From contig JACPWC010000064.1 of assembly GCA_016197225.1 (NCBI GenBank), positions 1 through 64,000 on the forward strand: DNA of 64,000 nucleotides. The letters are read 5' to 3'. The position numbers and the translations under genes were made by a program. Under the pieces are notes generated by a model. It was not told the origin of the DNA. It made no database searches and worked only from the letters and a program-made list of their open reading frames with translations. The DNA is from Chloroflexota bacterium. GTDB lineage: Bacteria > Chloroflexota > Anaerolineae > Anaerolineales > VGOW01. Numbering within the stretch: the first letter of the stretch is position 1; each line of letters begins with the position of its first letter. Below are positions 26,593 through 35,379 of the stretch, piece by piece.

Positions 26593-27705
26593 ATGCCTGA
26601 GAAACCATCGTTCAGCATCGGCATTGAAGAGGAATACCAGATTGTCGATCCAGAGACTCGGGAATTGAAATCGTATATCACCGAACTGCTCGAGGCAGGC
26701 AAGATGACTCTGCGCGAGCAGGTGAAGGCTGAACTGCACCAGTCCATCGTGGAAATTGGCACCAAAGTGTGTCGCACGCCAGCCGAGGCCCGCGACGAAC
26801 TGGTGCGCCTGCGCCGGGGCGTGATGGAACTGGCGGCCCGCAAGGGATTGAAGATCGCCGCCGCCGGAACTCACCCCATCTCGTCGTGGAAGGAACAGGA
26901 GATCACGCCCTTCGAGCGTTACGCGGGTGTGAAGCAGGACATGCAAGAGCTGGCCCAGCGGCTGTTGATCTTCGGCACGCACGTCCACATTGGCATTGAA
27001 GATCGTGAGTTTATGATTGACGCGATGAATGTGGCCCGCTATTTTCTGCCGCACCTGCTGTGCCTCTCCACCAGTTCGCCGTTCTGGATGGGCCGCAACA
27101 CCGGCTTGATGTCTTATCGAAGCATCATCTTTCGCAATTTTCCGCGCACCGGCATCCCGCGCGAGTTCCGCTCGTGGAACGACTTCTCCGAGATCGTGGA
27201 TACTCTGATGAAGACCCGCTGTATTCCCGACGGCTCCAAGATTTGGTGGGACATCCGCCCCAACTGGAATTACCCGACGTTGGAGATTCGCATTTGTGAC
27301 GTTTGCACCCGCGTGGACGAGGCCGTTTGCATTGCGGCCCTGTACCAGGCCATCATCTACAAGATCTGGAAATTGCGGCGCGACAACATGACTTTCCGTG
27401 TTTATCCTTCGGCCCTGGTTGAGGAGAACAAATGGCGGGCAGTGCGTTACGGGTTGAACGGCAAGATGATTGATTTCGGCAAGCAGGAAGAACTGCCGGC
27501 TAAAGACTTGTGCCGTGAACTGGTGGGCTGGTTTGTGGATGACGTGGTGGACGAACTGGGTAGCCGCAAGGAAGTGGAATATGCTTACCGCATCCTCGAA
27601 GGAGGTACCAGCGCCGACCGCCAGCTTGCCACCTTTGAGCGCACCGGCAGTTTGCAGGCGGTGGTGGATCAGTTGATTGCAGAAACGGAAGAAGGCGTGC
27701 TTTGA
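26593..27705 (+). CDS. Carboxylate-amine ligase, GCS2/YbdK type
   Basis: A 370-residue protein of the glutamate-cysteine ligase type 2 family (YbdK-like). The N-terminus SIGIEEEYQIVDPETREL is the diagnostic acidic metal/ATP motif; GTHVHIGIED and NYPTLEIRICDVCTRVDEA also match. Members ligate an amino group to glutamate or a related carboxylate using ATP. Two residues separate it from the permuted ATP-grasp gene, indicating a single translation unit. Confidence 0.9.
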   Translation: MPEKPSFSIGIEEEYQIVDPETRELKSYITELLEAGKMTLREQVKAELHQSIVEIGTKVCRTPAEARDELVRLRRGVMELAARKGLKIAAAGTHPISSWKEQEITPFERYAGVKQDMQELAQRLLIFGTHVHIGIEDREFMIDAMNVARYFLPHLLCLSTSSPFWMGRNTGLMSYRSIIFRNFPRTGIPREFRSWNDFSEIVDTLMKTRCIPDGSKIWWDIRPNWNYPTLEIRICDVCTRVDEAVCIAALYQAIIYKIWKLRRDNMTFRVYPSALVEENKWRAVRYGLNGKMIDFGKQEELPAKDLCRELVGWFVDDVVDELGSRKEVEYAYRILEGGTSADRQLATFERTGSLQAVVDQLIAETEEGVL

Positions 27706-27706
27706 T

Positions 27707-27770
27707 ATTAGAGAATTGGAGGATTAGAGATTGGACAACCTCAATTCTCTAATTCTCCAATCTCCAATTT
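27707..27770. repeat. Imperfect palindrome before ATP-grasp 3
   Basis: Words ATTAGAGAATTGGAGG and reverse CAATTCTCTAATTCTCC. The element begins at the GCS2 stop and ends just before TTGGGAG, the next ribosome binding site. Same words as at 38649. Confidence 0.75.
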
Positions 27771-27787
27771 TGTTGGGAGCAACTCAC

Positions 27788-28999
27788 ATGGCCGACTCTC
27801 ACCCCCAAACCATCCTCTGCCTCGCCAGCTACTTCAAAGGCGGCGCGTTTTTGCAGGCGTGTAAACAGGCGGGCCTGAACGTCATTTTGGTCACCGTTGA
27901 TAAGATGAAAGATGAAGCCTGGCCGCGTGAGAGTATTGACGAGTTCTTTCACATGCCGGAACTCGGCAAGCGGCCCGACATCACTCATGCCGTGAGCTTC
28001 CTGGCCCGAAGCCGCCAGATTGATTTGATGGTCGCCCTCGACGATTTCGACGTGGAGACCGCCGCCCACCTCCGCGAGCATTTTCGCCTGCCGGGCATGG
28101 GCGACACTCTGGCCCGCAACTTCCGCGACAAGTTGGCGATGCGAACGACAGCCCGCAACGCCGGTCTGCTCGTGCCGGAGTTTACGGGCGTGTTCAACCA
28201 TGATCGTTTGCGCGAGTTCATGGGTCGCGTGCCGCCGCCCTGGCTCCTCAAGCCGCGCTCCGAAGCCAGTTCGATGGGCATCAAGAAGATCAACAACCCC
28301 GACGCGTTGTGGCCGATTCTGGACTCGCTGGGCGATCAGCAGTCATTCTTTGTGCTGGAGCAGTTCGTGCCGGGCGACGTGTATCACGTGGACGGGCTGG
28401 TGGATGGCGGCGAGGTGCTGTTTTCGATAGCCCACAAATACGGCAAGCCGCCTCTGTCGGTTTATGCGGGCGGTGGGGTGTTCATCACCCGCTCGCTGGA
28501 TCGCGACTCGGAAGAATCGAAGGCGCTGGTGGCCTTCAATAAGCAAGTATTGAAGGCTCTAGGCCTGGTGCGCGGGGCGACGCACTCAGAGTACATTCGC
28601 GCTCACGCCGACGGGCGCTTGTACTTCCTGGAAAACGCCGCCCGCGTGGGCGGGGCCAACATCGCCGAGTGTGTTGAACATGCCACCGGCGTCAACCTGT
28701 GGGCCGAGTGGGCGCGGATCGAGATTGCCAACTTGCGCGGCGAGAAGTACCAGTTGCCTCAAACCCATGCCGGCTACGCCGGCGTGATCAACTGCCTGGC
28801 CCGGCAAGAGTGGCCCGACCTTTCCGATTACAGCGACCCGGAGATCGTCTGGCGGCTGAACAAGAAATATCATGCCGGGCTGATCGTGTCGTCGCCCGAC
28901 GCGGCGCGAGTCGAGTCTTTGTTGAACAACTATGCCGAGCGATTCGGCCACGACTTTCTGGCGGTGATGCCGCCCAAGGAAAAAGCGGCAGATATGTGA
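27788..28999 (+). CDS. ATP-grasp family protein 3
   Basis: A 403-residue ATP-grasp enzyme of the carbamoyl-phosphate-synthase/biotin-carboxylase-like type: a preATP-grasp Rossmann-like part (ILCLASYFKGGAFLQACKQAGL), then PPWLLKPRSEASSMGIKKI, FVLEQFVPGDVYHVDG, and the metal-binding YFLENAARVGGANIAE. ATG at 27788 follows GGGAG. A rho-independent terminator 20 bases after the stop closes the ligase operon. Together with genes 24233-27705 it suggests stepwise formation of amide bonds. Confidence 0.85.
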   Translation: MADSHPQTILCLASYFKGGAFLQACKQAGLNVILVTVDKMKDEAWPRESIDEFFHMPELGKRPDITHAVSFLARSRQIDLMVALDDFDVETAAHLREHFRLPGMGDTLARNFRDKLAMRTTARNAGLLVPEFTGVFNHDRLREFMGRVPPPWLLKPRSEASSMGIKKINNPDALWPILDSLGDQQSFFVLEQFVPGDVYHVDGLVDGGEVLFSIAHKYGKPPLSVYAGGGVFITRSLDRDSEESKALVAFNKQVLKALGLVRGATHSEYIRAHADGRLYFLENAARVGGANIAECVEHATGVNLWAEWARIEIANLRGEKYQLPQTHAGYAGVINCLARQEWPDLSDYSDPEIVWRLNKKYHAGLIVSSPDAARVESLLNNYAERFGHDFLAVMPPKEKAADM

Positions 29000-29018
29000 T
29001 AAGCTTGCTTCAGACAAG

Positions 29019-29046
29019 GCCCTGCGCGTTGAGCAGGGCTTTTTTA
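29019..29046 (+). terminator. Intrinsic terminator of the ATP-grasp operon
   Basis: A 7-bp stem GCCCTGC/GCAGGGC with a 7-base loop followed by six T. Located 20 bases after the stop of the third ATP-grasp gene. Confidence 0.88.
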
Positions 29047-29123
29047 TAGAGATATGCCGGGCGAAGGAATCTGGCGGGTTACAACGATTAAGTTAAGAGA
29101 CTATCAACTGGCAGGAGTGAGGC

Positions 29124-30584
29124 TTGAACGACTTGATGTTGCGGGCGCTTGATCGGGCAACGCGCAAAGGCGCGCAGTACGCCGATGTCCGGGTGGTGCA
29201 GACGGCGGAGCAATCGCTGAGTGTGAAAAACGGAATAGTGGAGTCGCTGAGTTTCGCCGAGTCGCTTGGGCTGGGCGTGCGGGTTCTGGCGGGCGGCGCG
29301 TGGGGGTTTGCTTCGTCGCATGAGCTTTCCAACGCCGAAGTGGATCGCGTCGCCGCTCTGGCGGTGAAGATCGCAGAGGCCTCGGCGCTGGTTGACGGCC
29401 AGACCGTTAATCTTGGCCCGGCAGTGACAAGCCGGGGCGAATACACCACGCCCATCCAAATTGATCCGTTTGCGATCCCTGCTTCCGATAAAGTCAACCT
29501 GCTCCTCGAAGCCGACCGCAACATGGCCCGGGTCAAAGACGCCACCGTGCGGCAGGGCCACCTGACCTTTATTCGTGAAGAGAAGCAATTTGCCAACAGC
29601 GAAGGCGCGCAGACGACACAGACAATTTACGAAGCGGGCGGGGGAATTGCGGCGACGGCTGTGGATGAGGACGAAGTTCAGCGGCGCTCGTACCCCAATT
29701 CGGGCGGGCAACAGGGTTGCGCCGGCTGGGAATACATTTTGGCGATGGACCTGTCGGGCAATGCCGAGCGGGTGGCTTCAGAGGCCGCCGCCCTGCTCAC
29801 GGCAGATCACTGCCCGGCGGATATTCAAACGACTGTCATTCTGGACGGTTCGCAGATGGCGCTTCAGGTTCACGAGTCGTGCGGCCACCCGGCAGAGCTG
29901 GATCGGGTGTTTGGCGCTGAGGCGGCTTATGCCGGAACGTCGTTTCTTACCACCGACAAGCTCAATACTTTTCGCTATGGTTCAGAATTTGTGAACCTGA
30001 CCGCCGATTCGGTGAGGCAACACGGCCTGGGCACGTTTGGCTGGGATGACGAAGGGGTGGCCGCCGGCTCGACGCCGATTGTGCAGGACGGCCTGTTTGT
30101 GGGTTACCTCATGTCGCGCGAGACCGCGCCCCGGCTGGGGCTAACGTCCAACGGTTGTATGCGGGCGATGGGCTGGAACCGGGTTCCGCTCATTCGCATG
30201 ACAAACGTAAGTCTGGAGCCGGGAACCTGGTCGCTGGACGATTTGCTCGCCGACACCGATGACGGGATTTACATGGAGACGAATCGCTCGTGGAGCATTG
30301 ACGACAAGCGATTGAATTTCCAGTTTGGCACTGAGATCGGCTACGAGATCAAGAATGGCAAGTTGGGACGATTGCTCAAGAATTGCACCTACACCGGCAT
30401 CACGCCGGAGCTCTGGAATGCGTGCGATGCTGTTTGTAATAAAGAGCATTGGGTGATGTGGGGCACGCCCAACTGTGGCAAGGGCCAGCCTCAGCAGGTA
30501 GCCCATACCGGCCACGGCGCTTCCCCGGCCCGGTTTCGAAATGTAAGGGTGGGGGTGTTGAACGGCCGGCTGGGACATGATTGA
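29124..30584 (+). CDS. tldD: TldD-family metalloprotease
   Basis: A 486-residue TldD/PmbA family protein. The zinc motif HESCGH (about residue 250) fits HExxxH, and the C-terminal domain (VAAGSTPIVQDGLFVGYLMSRETA, NGCMRAMGWN) matches TldD. TldD works with TldE (PmbA) as a heterodimer in E. coli to degrade unfolded or modified peptides and to remove leaders from some RiPPs; no complete tldE is seen next to it. A TTG start at 29124 is used because AGGAG lies 7 bases upstream; ATG at 29136 is an alternative. The terminator upstream separates it from the ligases. Confidence 0.9.
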   Translation: MNDLMLRALDRATRKGAQYADVRVVQTAEQSLSVKNGIVESLSFAESLGLGVRVLAGGAWGFASSHELSNAEVDRVAALAVKIAEASALVDGQTVNLGPAVTSRGEYTTPIQIDPFAIPASDKVNLLLEADRNMARVKDATVRQGHLTFIREEKQFANSEGAQTTQTIYEAGGGIAATAVDEDEVQRRSYPNSGGQQGCAGWEYILAMDLSGNAERVASEAAALLTADHCPADIQTTVILDGSQMALQVHESCGHPAELDRVFGAEAAYAGTSFLTTDKLNTFRYGSEFVNLTADSVRQHGLGTFGWDDEGVAAGSTPIVQDGLFVGYLMSRETAPRLGLTSNGCMRAMGWNRVPLIRMTNVSLEPGTWSLDDLLADTDDGIYMETNRSWSIDDKRLNFQFGTEIGYEIKNGKLGRLLKNCTYTGITPELWNACDAVCNKEHWVMWGTPNCGKGQPQQVAHTGHGASPARFRNVRVGVLNGRLGHD

Positions 30585-30708
30585 ACTGCTGTTCAGTCAG
30601 GACGTTTTACCTGCCTTGCGCGGGACTTCGCTTCGCAGTATCATGCGCTTGGGGGGCGTTGAACATAGGCCGTTTATCACGGATTTTTACTCTTTCATTG
30701 GGCATTGA
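30577..30708 (+). CDS. Small ORF coupled to tldD
   Basis: A 43-codon frame starting ATG ATT GAA inside the tldD stop (8-base overlap), a position and first residues (MIELL) that fit a translationally coupled partner such as TldE/PmbA. After MIELLFSQDVLPALRGTSLR it does not resemble PmbA in length or content, so it may be a truncated remnant or a chance frame. Confidence 0.22.
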   Translation: MIELLFSQDVLPALRGTSLRSIMRLGGVEHRPFITDFYSFIGH

Positions 30709-30748
30709 GAGAAATGCCAAACTCACAGGGGCGGAGGGAATCCAGTCA

Positions 30749-33442
30749 ATGACCACTTTAATAACATCACTTTTATTTCGTTCTTTTTTGCGGCGCGTCT
30801 TGCCAATAGCCTTGCTATTGGCATTTGCTTTAATTTTTGCCGTTCACCCGGCCCGCGCCGAAGGCAGCCGCGATATGTTCCCCGACCCGCCTTCGGGCAA
30901 CCGCACCAATATTGAATGGCGCAACAGCGCCTATGGCGGCGGTTTGCTGTTGCGGCGCACGTTGTTCAAGGTGTTCGCCAACCAGAATGAAGTTATTTTG
31001 CTTGGTTCAACAGCGGTCGGGGTCACCAATGGCGATGTTCTCGTTTACAACCCCGGCACGGTCACCGGGCCGGTTGGCAACGAAACCATCCCTGGCGCCG
31101 CCGATTTCAGTTGCGTGGCGCAACGGACAGCGAGTGGCATCGCCGACCAGGGCCAGATCAATAGTCGGGCCGAGGAACTGGCCGGGCCGGACACCGTCCC
31201 GGCTGGTGGCGTTCCCGGCGGTTACACGCCTTGCACCTACACTGCTCCGGTCACGGGCATTTACAGTGTCGTCTTCTACGGCCCGGTAGGCAACAACTCC
31301 AATGCTCAGGGCACGGTGACCGGTGACGTAACACTGGCCGGCGCGGCCAACTTTGACGCCACCCAGAGCACGGCGGTTGCGGCCTGGGACGTCACCGTTC
31401 GCGCCAACCTGGCTTCCGCTGTCAACGTTGATGGCCGGTTGTTCACTTACTACCTGACGGCCTTCACCGGCGGCAATGGCCGCAACGTCAACTCGGTCAT
31501 GTTTGCAGTGACGACCGATGGCTACCGGTACCAGATTGACCTGCGCGGCGTTGACCCGAATGGTTTTGTGCTGTATGGCAACCAGGTCGGTTATTACGAC
31601 AGCGACGGGACAACGCCTCTGCTCCGAGATGCATTTGGAAATGATAATCAACTTAACGTCGTTGATGGCGGGGTGACGATTGCCCTGCCCAGTTACCCGC
31701 TCTTCTTCAACACGCCCGCCGCCGCCACTATCACTGCTCTGGGCATTACCCTCAATCCGGTAGCGCCGGTGATTAGCAACCTGGCCTTCACTGGCACGGC
31801 TGGCGGCAACAACAGCTTGTTCAGCACCGGCGGCACGTTCACCTTCAATTCAAATGTCGCTTCGGTTTACCAACTGGTGATCAGCCGTGATGGCATAGAC
31901 TTTGACCCGACCAACCCGTTGAACAGAGTTTTGCGCGGCGTCATTGCCGCTGGCGCGCAATCCGTGCTCTGGAACGGCCTGGCCAATGACAACAACCCCT
32001 TTCCGGTTGGCAACAACTATCAAGTCCGGGCGGAGATCCGCGCTGGCGAATACCACTTCCCGTTGATGGATGCTGAAAATAGCGTCAATGGCGGCCCGGC
32101 TTTTACCTTGTTAAATCCGCCGGGCGGCGCTTGCCCGCCCTTCACTGGCGGGTGTAGCGGCGCGTTCTATGATGATCGTGGTTACCTCACGGTTGGCGGC
32201 ACGCTTGTCGGCACGGCAGTGAATACCTTGTTGTGCGGCAACAACCCTCCAGCGGTTAGCCGGAGCGATCCTTTCACCGGTTTTAACAGCGCCACCAACC
32301 CCAGCCAGCGCGCGTTCGGAGCGGCGGCGGGTGGCAACACTGGCGCACAATGCACCGGTTCATTTGGTGACGTGAAGGGCCTCGACCTGTGGACGTTCTA
32401 CCCCAGCAATACAACACTCACTGTCCTCAATATCATCATTTCAGCCGACCTGGCTCTCACCAAAGACGACGGCACAACCACCTATACGCCGGGCGGAACC
32501 ACCACTTACACTGTCACCGCCGTCAACAACGGCCCCAGCGACGTCACCGGGGCAACCGTCGTGGATAATTTACCGGCGGCCATCACCAGCGCCACCTGGA
32601 CGTGTGCGGCTTCGGCTGGCTCGGCCTGCGGCGCGGCGGCGGGCGTGGGCAACATCAACACCACCGTTGATCTGCTGAACGGCGGTTCGGCCACCTTCAC
32701 CGTTGTGGCCAACATCTCTGCGGCGGCGACCGGCAACCTGACCAACACGGCCTGTGTCACCGCCCCAGGCGGCGTCACCGACCCGACTCCTGGCAACAAC
32801 TGCGGCACCGACACGGACGTGCCGCCCGGCGGCGCGCCAACCTCTACGCCGACCGGTGGCGCAACCTCCACGCCGGGCGGCGGTTGTGCTGGCTGTGGCA
32901 CTTCGCCCACTTCGACCCCCGGCCCAATTCTGGTTGACCCGGTGATTACGAAGGAAGCCAGCGTGGACGTGGCCCGAATCGGCGATGCGGTAACATTCAC
33001 TCTCAGGGTCACTAACCCCAATTCGGTTCCGGTGACTAACGTTGTGGTCAACGACCCGATTCCGGTTCAACTGGACTTCATCAGCGTGTCCGCCACGTTT
33101 GGGTCGTGCGCCTTTGACTCTGCCGCTCGCGCCGTGAATTGCAATTTGGGCCAGTTGGCGCCGTTGCAAGTTGTTACCATCACCATTCAGACTCGGGTGA
33201 ACAACAACGCCCGCCCGCCCGAGACCGTGCGTAATGTGGTCATCGTTGACGCCGACCGACCGGATCGACATTACAGAGGCGAAGCCAGCGATGCGGTGAC
33301 AATCGTCCCCGATGAAATACCGGTCACCGGCATTGGCCCCGGCCCGCTGGAAATGTTGACGACGGTCGGGCTGGTCATCCTGGCGGCCCTGACCCCATTG
33401 GCCGCTTGGCTCTTCATCCGCCGACGGCGGCGTGAGGTCTGA
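30749..33442 (+). CDS. Cell-surface DUF11 protein with LPXTG-like anchor
   Basis: An 897-residue secreted protein. The N-terminus is a signal peptide (basic FRSFLRR, hydrophobic core, VHPARA cleavage region). Two DUF11 Ig-like domains lie at about 565-685 (ADLALTKDDGTTTYTPGGT) and 729-847 (DPVITKEASVDVARIGDA), joined by a Thr/Pro/Gly linker with a CAGC pair. The end is EIPVTG, a hydrophobic helix and RRRRRE, the layout of a sortase sorting signal with I in place of L. The start at 30749 gives a normal signal peptide; GGAGGG lies upstream. It ends at a strong bidirectional terminator. Probable role: surface adhesion or envelope structure. Confidence 0.82.
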   Translation: MTTLITSLLFRSFLRRVLPIALLLAFALIFAVHPARAEGSRDMFPDPPSGNRTNIEWRNSAYGGGLLLRRTLFKVFANQNEVILLGSTAVGVTNGDVLVYNPGTVTGPVGNETIPGAADFSCVAQRTASGIADQGQINSRAEELAGPDTVPAGGVPGGYTPCTYTAPVTGIYSVVFYGPVGNNSNAQGTVTGDVTLAGAANFDATQSTAVAAWDVTVRANLASAVNVDGRLFTYYLTAFTGGNGRNVNSVMFAVTTDGYRYQIDLRGVDPNGFVLYGNQVGYYDSDGTTPLLRDAFGNDNQLNVVDGGVTIALPSYPLFFNTPAAATITALGITLNPVAPVISNLAFTGTAGGNNSLFSTGGTFTFNSNVASVYQLVISRDGIDFDPTNPLNRVLRGVIAAGAQSVLWNGLANDNNPFPVGNNYQVRAEIRAGEYHFPLMDAENSVNGGPAFTLLNPPGGACPPFTGGCSGAFYDDRGYLTVGGTLVGTAVNTLLCGNNPPAVSRSDPFTGFNSATNPSQRAFGAAAGGNTGAQCTGSFGDVKGLDLWTFYPSNTTLTVLNIIISADLALTKDDGTTTYTPGGTTTYTVTAVNNGPSDVTGATVVDNLPAAITSATWTCAASAGSACGAAAGVGNINTTVDLLNGGSATFTVVANISAAATGNLTNTACVTAPGGVTDPTPGNNCGTDTDVPPGGAPTSTPTGGATSTPGGGCAGCGTSPTSTPGPILVDPVITKEASVDVARIGDAVTFTLRVTNPNSVPVTNVVVNDPIPVQLDFISVSATFGSCAFDSAARAVNCNLGQLAPLQVVTITIQTRVNNNARPPETVRNVVIVDADRPDRHYRGEASDAVTIVPDEIPVTGIGPGPLEMLTTVGLVILAALTPLAAWLFIRRRRREV

Positions 33443-33452
33443 TTTCTCACCC

Positions 33453-33489
33453 ATCAAAAACTCCCCGATGCTTTCGGGGAGTTTTTGAT
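33453..33489. terminator. Bidirectional terminator between the surface protein and the ABC exporter
   Basis: Stem ATCAAAAACTCCCCGA/TCGGGGAGTTTTTGAT with a 5-base loop; A- and T-runs flank the GC part on both sides, so it can serve both converging transcripts. The last bases overlap the stop of the minus-strand ATPase frame. Confidence 0.9.
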
Positions 33490-34485
33490 CACGGCCTCTC
33501 CAACAGACGCTCCTCGTAAATTCGCCGCACGGTGGCTTCGATCTCCGGCTCGCGCACCGAGAGATCGAGAATGCGATAGCGGGCCGACAGCCGCCCGATC
33601 AACGTGGACGCCGTCATATCACCCCGGCTGAAATGGTAAGTGACCTGCCGCCCTTCGCGCCCGGCCACTTGCGCACCCCTCCACCGGAACCTCTTCATAA
33701 TCTTCGGCAAAGTCCACCACCAACGCCCGATCGCCGCCGAAACGCTGGCGCAGGGTTTCCAGTTGGCCGTCGAACAACAGCTTGCCGTGATCGATGATCA
33801 TCACCCGCTCGCACAGCTTTTCCACGTCCGAGAGATCGTGGGTGGTAAGAATTACGGTCGCGCCGCGCTGGCGGTTCACCCGTTGAATGAATTGCCTGAT
33901 CCGGTCTTTGGCCACCACGTCCAACCCAATCGTCGGCTCATCGAGGAAGAGAATGTCCGGGTCGTGCAGGAGGGCGGCGGCCAGGTTGGCCCGCATGAGC
34001 TGGCCCAGCGAGAGCGACCGCACGGGCGTGAGCAGAAATTCGTCGAGGCCTAGCAGGTCGCAGAACGTGGACAGATTTTGCCGGTAGCGATCGGCGGGAA
34101 TGCGATAGATGTGCCGGAGCAGGTCGAGCGACTCGACGACGGGCAAATCCCACCACAGCGTGTTGCGCTGGCCGAACACGGCGCCGATGCGGGCCACGTG
34201 CGCCCGCCGTTCGCGCCAGGGAACCCGGCCACTCACGCGCACCTCACCCGAGCTTGGCGCCAGAATGCCGGTAAGTATTTTGAGGGTGGTGGATTTGCCG
34301 GCGCCGTTCGGCCCCAGGTAGCCCACCAACTCGCCGGGCTGGATGGTGAAGGTGATGCCGTCCACTGCTTTGACCAGCCGGTGTTCGCGGGTGAGCAGGT
34401 TGCGAATTGCGCCAAGCGCGCCCTGATGATGGCGAAATACTTTGAAGTCTTTGTGAAGGTCGGCGACGGAGATGATGGGAGGCAC
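33489..34485 (-). CDS. ABC-2 exporter ATPase with an apparent frameshift
   Basis: An ABC ATPase of the DrrA/CcmA-like exporter type with Walker A GPNGAGKSTT, signature LSLGQ, Walker B ILFLDEPTIGLD and HDLSDVEKLC. The reading frame that carries these ends early after EEVPVEG; the expected C-terminal domain (AQVAGREGRQVTYHF ... RRIYEERLLERP) continues in another frame to 33489. Removing one base from the CCCC run at 33676-33679 (GGGG on the coding strand) restores one protein of about 331 residues. GTG at 34485, immediately after the permease stop, is the likely start. It would power the two permeases upstream in its operon. Confidence 0.8.
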
Positions 34486-34487
34486 GA

Positions 34488-35285
34488 TTATGTTCCAGTG
34501 GAGGTGTACTTTTGCACGCCGAAACGCCAGAAGGCGAAGGCGGCGGCCAACACGGCGAACCCGGCCAGGGGGGCCAGAAACGGCGTCACCGGCGGCAGGC
34601 CCAGCGGGTCGGGTTTGTCCAAAAAGTAGAGCGCCGGATAATAGATGATGAGCGCCGCCGGGATGACGAAGGTGAAGAGGCGGCGCATCCATTCGGCGTA
34701 AATGTGCATGGGATAGGACAGCATGGTGACGCCGCCGTAGGTGAAGATGTTGATGGCTTCGATGGATTGCACTGTCCAGAAGCAAATGGCCGCCCCGACC
34801 ACAAACAGCCCACCAAAGAAGGCGACACCGCTGAGGTAGACAACCGGCAGGTACAGCAGTTTGCCTGCCGTCCAGTGAACGTGGACGAAAGACAGGCTGA
34901 GGGCAAAGATGGCGACGCCGTTGGCAATGCGGCCCAGGCGGCGGATGATAAACTCGGAGCTGAACACTTGCAAGGGCAGGCCGAGCGGGCGGAGCAACAT
35001 CTGGTCGAAAGCGCCGCGCTGGATCTGTTGCGAGAAGTAGTCGGGGTCGAAGCCGCTGAAGATCATGTCCATGGTGGCAAAGGACATTTCGGCCAGGCCG
35101 TAGAGGAAGGCCACTTCGCCCAGCGTCCAGCCGCCGATGTTTCCGAATCGGGTGAACACGGCGGCCAGGGTAATGAACTCGACAAGCGTGCCCAACATGC
35201 TTCCCAGCGCATCGAGAACAAACGACAGCCGGTATTGCATCTGCGAGCGGATGCGGACAGAGATGAGGCGGAGATAGAGCAACAT
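34488..35285 (-). CDS. ABC-2 type permease 1 (DUF990-like)
   Basis: A 265-residue protein with six predicted helices, resembling the ABC2_membrane_6 (DUF990) family: SQMQYRLSFVLDALGSML near the N-terminus, and RPLGLPLQVFSSEFIIRRLGRI in the cytoplasmic loop. ATG at 35285 is preferred; a TTG eight codons upstream is possible. It partners the ATPase and the second permease as a heterodimeric exporter of unknown substrate. Confidence 0.82.
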   Translation of the reverse strand: MLLYLRLISVRIRSQMQYRLSFVLDALGSMLGTLVEFITLAAVFTRFGNIGGWTLGEVAFLYGLAEMSFATMDMIFSGFDPDYFSQQIQRGAFDQMLLRPLGLPLQVFSSEFIIRRLGRIANGVAIFALSLSFVHVHWTAGKLLYLPVVYLSGVAFFGGLFVVGAAICFWTVQSIEAINIFTYGGVTMLSYPMHIYAEWMRRLFTFVIPAALIIYYPALYFLDKPDPLGLPPVTPFLAPLAGFAVLAAAFAFWRFGVQKYTSTGT

Positions 35286-35293
35286 GTCGAAGG

Positions 35294-35377
35294 AAATCCC
35301 AACTTCCAAAAGCCCAAAACCCCAAACTGGTTTGCCGCTCCACTTTGGGATTTTGGGCCTTGGGGTTTTGGGATTTT
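35294..35377. repeat. Imperfect palindrome between the two permeases
   Basis: Left arm words CCCAAAACCCCAAAC and AATCCCAAC, right arm GGGATTTTGGGCC and TTGGGGTTTTGGG, around TGGTTTGCCGCTCC. Same words as at 11625. It fills the whole gap between permease genes. Confidence 0.78.
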
Positions 35378-35379
35378 TC

